Assembly (NCBI GenBank): GCA_030668545.1
Contig: DAOUTT010000054.1
Span: 1 to 9,667 of the forward strand
From: Anaerolineales bacterium
GTDB taxonomy: Bacteria; Chloroflexota; Anaerolineae; Anaerolineales; E44-bin32
Direction: 5' to 3'
Length of the DNA stretch: 9,667 bases
Each line of letters begins with the position of its first letter. The first letter of the stretch is position 1. A model generated the notes under the pieces. The model had not been told where the DNA came from, searched no databases, and saw only the letters and a list, made by a program, of their open reading frames with translations. The translations under genes and the position numbers were made by a program. Of the stretch, positions 1 through 6,711 are shown in pieces.

Positions 1-645
1 CTTATGCTGGGTTAGATACTCCTCGATCACCTGGTCGGGGAGGTCCATATTCTTCGGGGAAAGAGGATCGATGGAGGGGGATATGATATCTTGCTCGATC
101 GCAAGATCAGGGACCTTATAATCCTCAGAGGAGACGATCATGCGATCGTATTCGACAACGTAGGGTTCCATGAAAGCCCAAGCCTGAGGGTTCGGCTTCG
201 TAATATCAATGTGGCAGCGCCAGACCCAAGGAGAGGTATGCGCTATGTCACGAACCAACGCGCATGGTTGTGGATCATGAATGATGACATAGTCGTGATC
301 GAGAAAAGCAAAGCGAGCAAATTTCTCATTAATAAACTTGTAAATCTCCAGTTCCTCTTCTGAAAAAGACAGGTCCTGCCCTTGAAGCGTGTTGTGGAAC
401 TTCTTCGTTACCTCGAAGAAATCTGGGATTCCATGCAGGACTCGCCAATCCGTGCGGATTCCCAGATCGTTCATCAACAATACGAAACTATCCAAAATTT
501 CTGCGACACCACCACCGTAACTGGTTGCGTTCACATGGGCAACCGTAGCGCCTTGAAGTGTTTTCGCCTTCTCCCGGATTTCTTTCAGGACTGCATCGTC
601 GGCGATCCCGCGATAATCTTCGAAATGCTTAATTCTGTTTTTCAT
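1..645 (-). CDS. treT: TreT-like trehalose synthase (GT4 glycosyltransferase), N-terminal 215 residues, cut by window edge
   Basis: The minus-strand frame is open from an ATG at 645-643 to the window edge, so only the N-terminal half of a protein of roughly 400 residues is present. The family makes or cleaves trehalose reversibly from NDP-glucose and glucose in the cytoplasm. Visible signatures, all recalled from Thermococcus-type TreT: HVNATSYGGGVAEIL (residues 37-51), an HG...FF segment (71-77), TKKFHNTLQG (80-89), HDPQP (123-127), WRCHID (142-147) and PSIDPLSPKN (190-199). The GGGVAE glycine-rich loop and HDPQP belong to the N-terminal Rossmann fold of GT4 enzymes. The start is supported by a GAGGG Shine-Dalgarno (655-659) nine bases upstream. 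The related GT4 trehalose phosphorylases share part of this signature, so the exact donor is not settled. The nucleotide-sugar-binding C-terminal domain lies outside the window. Confidence 0.85.
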   Translation of the reverse strand, partial: MKNRIKHFEDYRGIADDAVLKEIREKAKTLQGATVAHVNATSYGGGVAEILDSFVLLMNDLGIRTDWRVLHGIPDFFEVTKKFHNTLQGQDLSFSEEELEIYKFINEKFARFAFLDHDYVIIHDPQPCALVRDIAHTSPWVWRCHIDITKPNPQAWAFMEPYVVEYDRMIVSSEDYKVPDLAIEQDIISPSIDPLSPKNMDLPDQVIEEYLTQHK

Positions 646-818
646 TGATGAGAACCCTCGTCTTGATTTGATGTTTTTACTACTCCATCTTCTCGCCGCC
701 CGGTCTTCCTGAGAAGCGAAGTAGTTACAATCGTTTTAGATTGGATTCAGCAGCTTGGATGTGAATTGAGCATCTTAACTCATACCCTTGATAGGTTTAT
801 AAACCCGCATACGCCCGC

Positions 819-834
819 TTACCGCTAGCGGCAA
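819..834. promoter_or_regulatory. 16-bp near-perfect palindrome, possible operator upstream of treT
   Basis: TTACCGCTAGCGGCAA is self-complementary except for one base pair (A821 against C832), with a perfect 10-bp core CCGCTAGCGG. It lies about 175 bp upstream of the treT start codon. Sugar-responsive regulators of the LacI/GalR type often bind palindromes of this length, so an operator for trehalose synthesis is possible. No regulator gene is in the window and the site occurs once, so this is a suggestion only. Confidence 0.3.
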
Positions 835-867
835 TTCTATCATCAATAGCCCCCCTTTGTACGCGTA

Positions 868-981
868 TTAAACAAACATCTTCCGCTTTTGGAGGTCCAC
901 GGGGAACCAGAGCGGATACTGGCTAAACACCTCGATCACGTCCACCATCGCCAGGATGGTCTCGGGTGAAATGTCCCTGGT
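868..981 (-). pseudogene. short open frame, possible remnant of a protein C-terminus
   Basis: On the minus strand a 37-codon open stretch runs from just after an in-frame TGA (982-984) to a TAA (868-870). It includes a 26-residue ATG-started piece (948-868) ending in a protein-like string: FSQYPLWFPVDL followed by basic residues and MFV. The mix of hydrophobic, aromatic and charged residues looks more like the tail of a real protein than random translation. There is no ribosome binding site ahead of the ATG and I do not recognise the family. It may equally be chance. Confidence 0.2.
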
Positions 982-1027
982 TCACAAGTACAAAGGAAAT
1001 GATTATCTAGCTGCGGTCCTTGCTTGA

Positions 1028-1990
1028 TTAGTTGCTTGGGAGAGTGGCCGGTTTACGCGCTGTGACCTTCGCACTGAAGACCCTCCGCCGAATGGATTCG
1101 CTAGTCGAACCCTGGTCATCTCCCAGGTAATAAGGTGTCGCTTCCCGGCCTTCCATAACCAAAGCCACCCGACTTGAACCGGCATTTACGACGAGGCGCT
1201 CTTCAGGATTTAGTTGTTCCAACGCAGCTTCAATTACGGATTCATCCAGATAAACCGGCGTTAGCTTCACGTCGACGAAGCCGGCGGACTCAATAGCTGC
1301 GGTGTACTCCTTCACGTCCAGCGCCCCAGCGAGGCACCCAACCCATGCGCTCAAATTTTCTTTTATCCCCTCGGGGAGGGCTCCATCTGTGACGATATCG
1401 CTTACGGCCAAGCGACCTCCCGGCCGCAACGCGCGGTAGGCCTCACGGAAGACCTGAGGCTTGTCTGGACTTAGATTGATGACGCAGTTCGAGATCACGA
1501 CATCCGCGGCCTCATCGGCGACCGGAAGGTGCTCGATCTCCCCCAAACGGAACTCGACATTCTCCGCGCCAAGGTTATCTTTATTGAGGCGTGCTTTCTC
1601 GATCATCTCGGCGGTCATGTCGATACCGATAACGCGGCCAGATTCGCCCACTTGCTTCCCAGCCAGAAAGCAGTCGATTCCACCGCCCGAACCGAGGTCT
1701 AACACGGTCTGGCCTGACTCGAGCGAAGCAAGCGTCACCGGATCGCCGCATCCCAGGGAAAGACCAGTCACATCATCGGGTAAGGACTCCACGTCCGGGT
1801 TTTCGTAGATCTTCGATACCATGTCAATATCATTAAGGCCCGTCGACGTGGAACACCCACAACTGCTCTCATCCGGTCCGCAGCACCCGGCTCCACCGGT
1901 TGCCTCAAACTCTGAGGCAATACTGCCATAGTGATCGCGCACTTGAGTGCGAACGTCTACGTTTTGATCCGTGCTTTTATTTTCCGTCAT
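1028..1990 (-). CDS. arsM: arsenite S-adenosylmethionine methyltransferase ArsM
   Basis: This cytoplasmic enzyme methylates As(III) with S-adenosylmethionine to mono-, di- and trimethylated arsenicals, a detoxification and volatilisation route. The 320-residue protein has the Rossmann methyltransferase motif I VLDLGSGGGID (residues 96-106) and the ArsM hallmarks SLGCGDP (C81), ISNCVINLSPDK (C169) and WVGCLAGAL (C219), which supply the conserved arsenic-binding cysteines. An N-terminal cysteine cluster GCCG...CGC (C36, C37, C44, C46) is typical of bacterial ArsM. The C-terminus ends in the usual SAKVTARKP-like strand. An ATG two codons further upstream (1996) sits only two bases from the AAAAGGAG Shine-Dalgarno at 1999-2006, whereas the ATG at 1990 is eight bases from GGAG, so I chose 1990. 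The gene lies 71 bases behind arsR on the same strand and is probably co-transcribed with it under ArsR control. Confidence 0.93.
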   Translation of the reverse strand: MTENKSTDQNVDVRTQVRDHYGSIASEFEATGGAGCCGPDESSCGCSTSTGLNDIDMVSKIYENPDVESLPDDVTGLSLGCGDPVTLASLESGQTVLDLGSGGGIDCFLAGKQVGESGRVIGIDMTAEMIEKARLNKDNLGAENVEFRLGEIEHLPVADEAADVVISNCVINLSPDKPQVFREAYRALRPGGRLAVSDIVTDGALPEGIKENLSAWVGCLAGALDVKEYTAAIESAGFVDVKLTPVYLDESVIEAALEQLNPEERLVVNAGSSRVALVMEGREATPYYLGDDQGSTSESIRRRVFSAKVTARKPATLPSN

Positions 1991-2010
1991 TACCATAACT
2001 CCTTTTATAG

Positions 2011-2034
2011 ATATATTTACATACTTCGATATAT
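2011..2034. repeat. imperfect AT-rich inverted repeat in the arsR-arsM gap
   Basis: The ends ATATAT and ATATAT frame an imperfect 12+12 palindrome just ahead of the arsM ribosome binding site. The right part contains TCGATAT (2026-2032), which also occurs, in the opposite orientation, in the repeat inside the arsR promoter (2389-2408). A second weak ArsR site or an mRNA-processing element is possible. AT-rich sequence forms such repeats easily, so confidence is low. Confidence 0.2.
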
Positions 2035-2061
2035 TTTCTCAAAAAAACATCCTTGCTTTGC

Positions 2062-2364
2062 TCATTCCACAAGCTCGACGGGGTGCTCGGGTGCGAAATT
2101 TTCAGCCACCTGGCAGCATCCTTCCGCCATTCTCTCCTGATTTAGCGTGTACAACACCTGCTTGCCGCGTCGTTCCGATCGCACCAACCCGGCTGTCTTG
2201 AGAATTTTCAAGTGATGTGAAACAGTAGGTTGAGCTACATTGGTTTTCTCAACAATATCGTTCACGCTCAATAACTCGCAGCAGCAGATCGCCATAATTT
2301 TCTGACGAGTCTCATCCGCAATCGCCTTGGCAAACTCAACCGTGTCAACAGATTTGGGTTTCAT
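2062..2364 (-). CDS. arsR: ArsR/SmtB-family metalloid-responsive repressor
   Basis: A 100-residue winged helix-turn-helix repressor that should bind DNA in the metal-free state and release it on binding trivalent arsenic. The fold is clear: an ADETRQKIM helix (16-24), LSVNDIVEKTNVAQPTVSHHL (32-52) carrying the recognition helix, KILKTAGLV (53-61) and the wing ERRGKQVLYTL (64-74). Cysteines sit in two clusters: a CCC triplet at 27-29 just before the LSVNDI helix, and a CC pair at 83-84 in the C-terminal helix. The E. coli ELCVCDL arrangement is absent, so the sensor site is of another type. The gene is the first of an arsR-arsM unit and has a consensus promoter with an inverted repeat in its spacer, which fits autorepression. 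The function call is firm; the exact ligand (As(III), methylarsenite or Sb(III)) is not. Confidence 0.92.
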   Translation of the reverse strand: MKPKSVDTVEFAKAIADETRQKIMAICCCELLSVNDIVEKTNVAQPTVSHHLKILKTAGLVRSERRGKQVLYTLNQERMAEGCCQVAENFAPEHPVELVE

Positions 2365-2385
2365 ATTGATGTCCGTCTATAAGAT

Positions 2386-2413
2386 ATTATATCGATGTTC
2401 TTCAATATGTCAA
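2386..2413 (-). promoter_or_regulatory. sigma-70 promoter of arsR-arsM with overlapping operator
   Basis: Read on the minus strand, a perfect -35 TTGACA (2413-2408) and a perfect -10 TATAAT (2391-2386) are separated by 16 bp. The arsR ATG is 21 bases beyond the -10 box, so the leader is short. The spacer is filled by an imperfect inverted repeat (2389-2408) with half-sites ATATTGA and TCGATAT around six bases. This is the position expected of an ArsR operator that blocks polymerase binding. Confidence 0.75.
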
Positions 2414-2530
2414 GCGGGAGGCCAGTTTCGGCCGGGCAAAATAGGGGCCCTTATGATCCAGATGATTCAAGGTGTCATCCGGCAATTATTCTTCCTGCAT
2501 TACTTTCTCGTTGGCGAGCAAGACTAGGGT

Positions 2531-3247
2531 CTAGTTCAGTCCTGCCTCGTCGGATTCTGGGTTGAGCTCCTGCATCCTGCCCGACCCGAGGAAAACGACC
2601 CGCTCCGCGAGATTCGTGGAGCGATCAGCGATGCGTTCAAAATTGTGACCTGCAAAAAGCAAATACAGCCCTCCCGTGGTCATCTGCGGATGCGCGGAGA
2701 TAAACTCCATCAGACCACGGAAGAGTTTTGTATAGATTTCATCGATCTCATCGTCCATAGCTGCAACCCGAGGAGCCATAGCCGCGTCTTCTTGCGCATA
2801 TGCGTTGAGCGCTTGTTTAAGCATCTCGCTAACCTTCTCGAACATCAACGTGAGCCCGGGCGGTATTTCAATCTGTTCTTCCACTTCCATGCGCAGGACA
2901 ATCGTTGCGATCCCGGCGGCGTGATCGCCCATTCGCTCGAGATCACCGACCATATTCATCGCCGCGACGACAGCGCGCAGGTCGCTCGCCGCGGGTTGCT
3001 GCGTGGCGATGAGCGAGAGGCTTTCCTCCTCGATATCGAAACGTTTTGCGTTAATAGCGTCATCATTGGCAACGACCTTCTGTGCCAACACGGTGTCTCG
3101 ATTAAGCAGCGATTCCATCGCTCGGGCAATGGCCTCGGCGGTCATTACTCCCATCTGGAGGACCTCATCTTTGAGTGCTGCCAGGTCACGGTCCAGTGCA
3201 GCGCGCAGTGGCTGTTCTATCGATTGCTTGCTCATAGCATCATCCAT
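2531..3247 (-). CDS. phoU: phosphate signalling/transport regulator PhoU
   Basis: PhoU is a cytoplasmic six-helix protein that links phosphate import by the PstSCAB transporter to the PhoR-type sensor kinase and damps phosphate uptake. The 238-residue protein has normal family length and two tandem three-helix halves. Each carries the metal-binding signature: DLERMGDHAAGIA (residues 102-114) and NFERIADRSTNLAE (202-215). The start ATG at 3247 is preceded by GGAG (3257-3260) with nine bases between; an in-frame ATG four codons later (MSKQS) is a less well-placed alternative. No pst, phoR or phoB gene is adjacent, and the neighbours are an arsenic operon and a nucleotidase, so phoU stands alone here. 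Confidence 0.93.
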   Translation of the reverse strand: MDDAMSKQSIEQPLRAALDRDLAALKDEVLQMGVMTAEAIARAMESLLNRDTVLAQKVVANDDAINAKRFDIEEESLSLIATQQPAASDLRAVVAAMNMVGDLERMGDHAAGIATIVLRMEVEEQIEIPPGLTLMFEKVSEMLKQALNAYAQEDAAMAPRVAAMDDEIDEIYTKLFRGLMEFISAHPQMTTGGLYLLFAGHNFERIADRSTNLAERVVFLGSGRMQELNPESDEAGLN

Positions 3248-3519
3248 CTTCTTTCACTCCAGATCGAAACCAACAGGTTCTCCTCACGCCTTTCAAGGTT
3301 CCCACTAACTCGCTTTGAAACTCGCAATGATACCGCCGATGCTTCTGATTTTATTGCCTACATCCGTAAACACAAACGCTCTGATGGAAACGTAATTCTC
3401 TACATTGTAATACTACTCCGCAGAACTACTCCTGTGTTTCTTCAAGTAACCATAGCCCAGGGCGAGTCCGTCGGCGTGAACAATGATCAGGGCAAGAACG
3501 TCGCGAAAACATTCTTTTG
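3248..3519. other. intergenic region upstream of phoU
   Basis: This 272-base gap separates two minus-strand genes. It should hold the phoU promoter, but no consensus -35/-10 is evident. A direct repeat AACTCGC at 3307-3313 and 3319-3325 has a 12-bp period, close to but not equal to the 11-bp period of known PHO boxes. The minus-strand stretch near 3430-3500 translates to a plausible hydrophobic peptide (LALIIVHADGLALGYGYL) without start or ribosome site. I do not call a gene there. Confidence 0.4.
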
Positions 3520-4545
3520 TCACACACTCTCCAGTCGTCGGTCTGCGCCGATGGAACGCACAATCTCCAGGGCGTTGTCATGCAGACGCCTATTCGAAGC
3601 AAGTACGCCAATGTTTTCAGTCAACCCGCGTCCGCGGGTGAAATCGAGCGTGTTTCCGCGCAGGTCTGTCACTTCCCCGCCCGCCTCCTCGACGACGATC
3701 GAGCCTGCGGCTTGGTCCCATATCTTCTCCACATAGCCCGGCTGCGCTGGAGAGAGCAGGCGGAAGAGCAAATCACCCTTGCCCGCAGCCATGAGCGCAT
3801 ATTTCGCTTGACTATCCATGAGCGCTGGCGGATGCGCTGTGCCCAGGCGCTCTATAATCTGTTCCAGTTTCCCCGAGTCGGTATGGCCGGACTCAAACGA
3901 GCGCAACACCCGCGCCTGCTCCGGGTCACTTATCGTAGAGACCGAGAGTTTCCCCAAAGACTTCCCTTCCATCGAGAGCGCCCAGCAACCCTGACTCCGA
4001 ATCGCGACGACGACCACCCCCTCGCCTCCGATCTCTGGCTCAAGCTGGTGATTCAGGTTCGGACAGCCCAACGCGCCGACGGCAACCTGACCCTCCTCGA
4101 GCAACGCCAGTGCAGTCACATATTGATCGCCTCGCAAAAAACCCTTCGTGCCGTCGATAGGATCAAGGGTCCAAAACCGATCCGCCGTCTTCCCGTCCCC
4201 ATGATCGATCCACCGACAAACATCTTCCGATTCTGCTCCCTCGTGAATGCGAGCAACATACGCCGTCACAGCCTTAAGCGTCTTTGCCCCTTCAGCCACC
4301 TGCAGGGTTTGGCTGGCCTCCTCCGCGATCAAAGGATCTTGGGGGTAGGTGTCCATTAATAAGCTGGCGACCACGGCTTGGCTGGCGAAGTCTGCTACCG
4401 TCACCGGTGATCGATCCGATTTCTCCAACGCCTGGGTGACCATCTCACTCTGAATCTCACGGCAGAGCTTCGCCGCCACACTCACCGCCCGGGCGGCGAA
4501 CAGCGCTTCCTCACTGTAGGGTTTTCCTATAAATAAATCTTGCAT
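3520..4545 (-). CDS. 3'(2'),5'-bisphosphate nucleotidase (HAL2/CysQ-like, inositol monophosphatase superfamily)
   Basis: This Mg-dependent phosphatase probably removes the 3'-phosphate from pAp/PAPS, by-products of sulfate assimilation, in the cytoplasm. The 341-residue length matches eukaryotic HAL2/SAL1 (about 355) better than E. coli CysQ (about 246). Metal-site residues are visible: SPVTVADFASQ (D51), AEE (E75-E76), the signature DPIDGTKGF (128-136, D128 and D131) and WDQAAG (276-281, D277), where most relatives have WDHAAG. The ATG at 4545 follows GAGGTGAGG at good spacing. An earlier ATG at 4623 would add 26 basic residues unlike the family and has no clear ribosome site, so I rejected it. 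It is transcribed divergently from the sugar dehydrogenase across a 142-bp gap. Inositol-1-phosphate as substrate cannot be excluded. Confidence 0.88.
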   Translation of the reverse strand: MQDLFIGKPYSEEALFAARAVSVAAKLCREIQSEMVTQALEKSDRSPVTVADFASQAVVASLLMDTYPQDPLIAEEASQTLQVAEGAKTLKAVTAYVARIHEGAESEDVCRWIDHGDGKTADRFWTLDPIDGTKGFLRGDQYVTALALLEEGQVAVGALGCPNLNHQLEPEIGGEGVVVVAIRSQGCWALSMEGKSLGKLSVSTISDPEQARVLRSFESGHTDSGKLEQIIERLGTAHPPALMDSQAKYALMAAGKGDLLFRLLSPAQPGYVEKIWDQAAGSIVVEEAGGEVTDLRGNTLDFTRGRGLTENIGVLASNRRLHDNALEIVRSIGADRRLESV

Positions 4546-4687
4546 AGCCTCACCTCTTTTTCCATCCCGATAGACTTCGCCGCTATCCGTCTGCAACGCT
4601 CTTCGGTCACACTTCTTCTCCAACCCAGATATACACCAATTTCGCTAGGGTACAATTTTACGCTACGTATTACCGGAGGCGTTCCCT

Positions 4688-5896
4688 ATGTATCGATTCC
4701 TATTGCTGTTCGGATTCGTATTCCTCACGGGCTGCACAGTCCTGACTCCAGATGCCTCACCCCCATCTCCGACACCCGCGCCCACATTCACTCCGGCGGT
4801 GCATCCCACAGAAATCCCGCCTAACCGCATTATCTCCCTGCCCGACCCCGCGTCGGCAGCCTGGAAGGAAGTGCTCACGGGGTTCACTCGGCCGCTCGCC
4901 CTGACGAACGCTGGCGATGATCGTGTCTTCGTTGTCGAACAACGAGGTTTTATCTGGGCGGTCGATTGGGACCAGGACAAGCCGCAAGTATTCCTGGACA
5001 TCCGCGATCGGGTGAACGACCGCGCGAACGAGCAGGGCTTGCTAGGACTGGCCTTCCACCCGGGGTTCAACGACAACGGGCGCTTCTTCGTGAATTACAG
5101 CGGCGTCAACGGTGAAACCATTATCGCCGAATATCACGCAGATACGAACCATATCGTGGGGAACAGCGAGAGTGAGATTGTGCTGCTGCGAATCGATCAG
5201 CCCTATGCCAATCACAATGGCGGGGCGCTGGCTTTCGGACCGGATGGCTATCTATATATCGGAACAGGCGACGGTGGCTCTGGTGGGGACCCGCACGGCA
5301 ACGGCCAGCGCCTGGATACACTGCTGGGAAAAATACTGCGGATCGACGTAGATACAGGTGAACCCTATGTAATTCCGCAGGATAACCCCTTTGCGGATAG
5401 CGGCGGGCAGCCCGAGATCTGGCTCTACGGCCTGCGGAACCCATGGCGGATTGCATTCGACCGAACGACCGGTGATCTCTTCATCGGCGATGTCGGTCAG
5501 AGCCAATGGGAGGAGATCAATTTTCTACCTGCGGACTCGACCGGCGCGATAAACTACGGCTGGAATCTGCGCGAGGGTGCACATGATTACATCGACGGCG
5601 ACGCGGACGCTCTTGTTGATCCAATCGCGGAATACGACCATAGCCTGGGATGCTCGGTTACCGGCGGTGTGGTGGTTCGCGACCCAAGCCTTCTGGCCTG
5701 GCAGGGGGTATACATGTACGGAGATTATTGCAGCGGGCGGGTCTGGGGTTTAATGCAAGATGAGAGCAGTGCGTGGTTGAGCGCGCCGCTCTTCAAAATC
5801 GCAGGGACAATCAGTTCGTTCGGGGAGGACCACGCAGGTCGGGTATATCTTGTTGACCACAATGGGGCTATTCTCCGTTTGGAACCCGTCCCCTGA
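4688..5896 (+). CDS. PQQ-type glucose/sorbosone dehydrogenase family protein, predicted lipoprotein
   Basis: Members of this soluble six-bladed beta-propeller family (GSDH, YliI-like aldose sugar dehydrogenases) oxidise sugars outside the cytoplasm using pyrroloquinoline quinone. The 402-residue protein starts with a hydrophobic signal and a lipobox LTGC (13-16), so the mature protein should be lipid-anchored at C16, followed by a proline/threonine-rich linker (about 20-45). Family hallmarks follow: GFTRPLALT (65-73), EQGLLGLAFHP (115-125), ANHNGGALAFGPDGYLYIG (174-192) with the likely catalytic H176, the GDGG loop (194-197), LLGKILRID (212-220), YGLRNPWR (247-254) and GDVGQSQWEEI (267-277). 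C322 and C348 could form a disulfide. The ATG has a GGAGG ribosome site at 4675-4679, eight bases away, and TACAAT at 4651 could be a -10 box. PQQ use is inferred from the family; no PQQ synthesis gene is nearby. Confidence 0.9.
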   Translation: MYRFLLLFGFVFLTGCTVLTPDASPPSPTPAPTFTPAVHPTEIPPNRIISLPDPASAAWKEVLTGFTRPLALTNAGDDRVFVVEQRGFIWAVDWDQDKPQVFLDIRDRVNDRANEQGLLGLAFHPGFNDNGRFFVNYSGVNGETIIAEYHADTNHIVGNSESEIVLLRIDQPYANHNGGALAFGPDGYLYIGTGDGGSGGDPHGNGQRLDTLLGKILRIDVDTGEPYVIPQDNPFADSGGQPEIWLYGLRNPWRIAFDRTTGDLFIGDVGQSQWEEINFLPADSTGAINYGWNLREGAHDYIDGDADALVDPIAEYDHSLGCSVTGGVVVRDPSLLAWQGVYMYGDYCSGRVWGLMQDESSAWLSAPLFKIAGTISSFGEDHAGRVYLVDHNGAILRLEPVP

Positions 5897-5898
5897 GG

Positions 5899-5973
5899 AA
5901 AAAACAGACCGTGATGTCTCTCATGCTCGCCGGAACCATTCTTCCGGACACCTGCATGCGAACGTCACGGTCT
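5899..5973 (-). terminator. nested hairpin terminator between convergent genes
   Basis: AGACCGTGATG (5906-5916) pairs with CGTCACGGTCT (5963-5973), 11 bp including one G-U. Inside it CATGC (5922-5926) pairs with GCATG (5954-5958), and CCGGAA (5930-5935) pairs with TTCCGG (5942-5947) around a 6-base loop. Read on the minus strand the stem is followed by six T residues (complement of 5899-5904), so it fits an intrinsic terminator for the DUF2202 gene. On the plus strand there is no T-tract, although the same stem may stop or stabilise the dehydrogenase transcript. Confidence 0.7.
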
Positions 5974-6018
5974 ACATTATGATAATCCGCTAGCTCAATG
6001 CCGCAGCTACGATCTAAT

Positions 6019-6711
6019 CTACGCGTCCGATTCTAAAAGCTGAAGCTGGTAGATCTCTCCCGTTTGCTTTTCCAGGGTAGAGGTAAAAGCGCGCAAATGA
6101 TTGTAAGAGCCTTTTAGTAGATTCTGGTAAACGAGAAGCAAATCTTCATTGTCGGTCTGCTCGATATAGTCCTCCAGATCGACAATGTCTACCTCTTCCA
6201 CCAGGGCGCCCACACGAAGTGCGTCAGCCAACGACTGGCTTCCATCTTCCATCAACTGATCATACAGTGCCTGCAGCTCAGGGTTGGTAAACACACCCAC
6301 GGCCGTATCCTCCGCCGGATCGGGAAGACCATAGCGCTCCAGTAGATCTGCCACAGCACTCATGTGCGCTTCTTCGGCTTTGGCAATGTTCTGGAAAATG
6401 CGGATACCCCATTGTTCATAGAGCATCAGATAGACATCCCTGGCCAATTTTTCTTCCTCGCGCATGAAGCTAAGACCTTCCGCCTCAGCCTCGCTCAGAT
6501 CTGTAGTTGCAATCCTGCTGAATGCGTGGTCCAGCGCGGCCGGATCGACATCCGTATTGTTATCTTCATCAACAACAGTAATGTCTTCCACCACAGCGGG
6601 AGCGTCTACGGTTGCAGGAACTTCTGGCGTCGAAGTGCTGCACGCAGCCAATGCGACGACGAACAATCCAATCAATAACAAACCCGTATTTATACTTTTT
6701 AACTTTTTCAT
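6019..6711 (-). CDS. DUF2202 ferritin-like domain lipoprotein
   Basis: The 230-residue protein starts with MKKLKSINTG and a hydrophobic signal ending in the lipobox LAAC (21-24), so it is probably exported and lipid-anchored at C24. An acidic, low-complexity linker (about 28-58) follows. From about residue 70 comes a DUF2202 domain of the ferritin-like four-helix fold: LSFMREEEKLARDVYLMLY (80-98), IAKAEEAHMSAVADLLERYG (109-128), VEEVDIVDLEDYI (171-183) and LLKGSYNHLRAF (198-209). The EEEK, E-E-A-H (E113-H116), VEE and H205 residues are candidate di-metal ligands; this is inferred from the ferritin-like fold, and no activity is established for the family. The ATG has AGGAAGG (6718-6724) six bases upstream. 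The gene converges on the sugar dehydrogenase and ends at the shared hairpin. Confidence 0.85.
   Translation of the reverse strand: MKKLKSINTGLLLIGLFVVALAACSTSTPEVPATVDAPAVVEDITVVDEDNNTDVDPAALDHAFSRIATTDLSEAEAEGLSFMREEEKLARDVYLMLYEQWGIRIFQNIAKAEEAHMSAVADLLERYGLPDPAEDTAVGVFTNPELQALYDQLMEDGSQSLADALRVGALVEEVDIVDLEDYIEQTDNEDLLLVYQNLLKGSYNHLRAFTSTLEKQTGEIYQLQLLESDA

Larger units (their letters stand above)
646..1027. other. intergenic region upstream of treT and downstream of arsM
   Basis: This 382-base stretch separates two minus-strand genes and should contain the treT promoter, but I find no convincing -35/-10 pair. Two things stand out and are listed separately: a near-perfect palindrome at 819-834 and a short open frame at 868-981 that may be a gene remnant. 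I see no RNA gene and no clear intrinsic terminator for arsM. Confidence 0.6.

Noticed and set aside
3426..3611. Minus-strand 61-codon frame overlapping the 3' end of the nucleotidase gene
   Set aside because: It is out of frame with the nucleotidase and arginine/cysteine-rich without recognisable motif or ribosome site.
2645..3736. Long plus-strand open frame (363 codons) across phoU and the adjacent gap
   Set aside because: It is antisense to phoU, whose protein matches a well-known family; the frame has no family signature and is a shadow.
3517..4359. Plus-strand 280-codon open frame antisense to the nucleotidase gene
   Set aside because: The minus-strand frame carries DPIDGT and WDQAAG motifs; this one is its shadow, with a composition typical of antisense translation.
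4546..4623. 26-residue N-terminal extension of the nucleotidase from an ATG at 4623
   Set aside because: The ATG at 4545 has a strong GAGGTGAGG ribosome site, and the extension is basic and unlike the family N-terminus.
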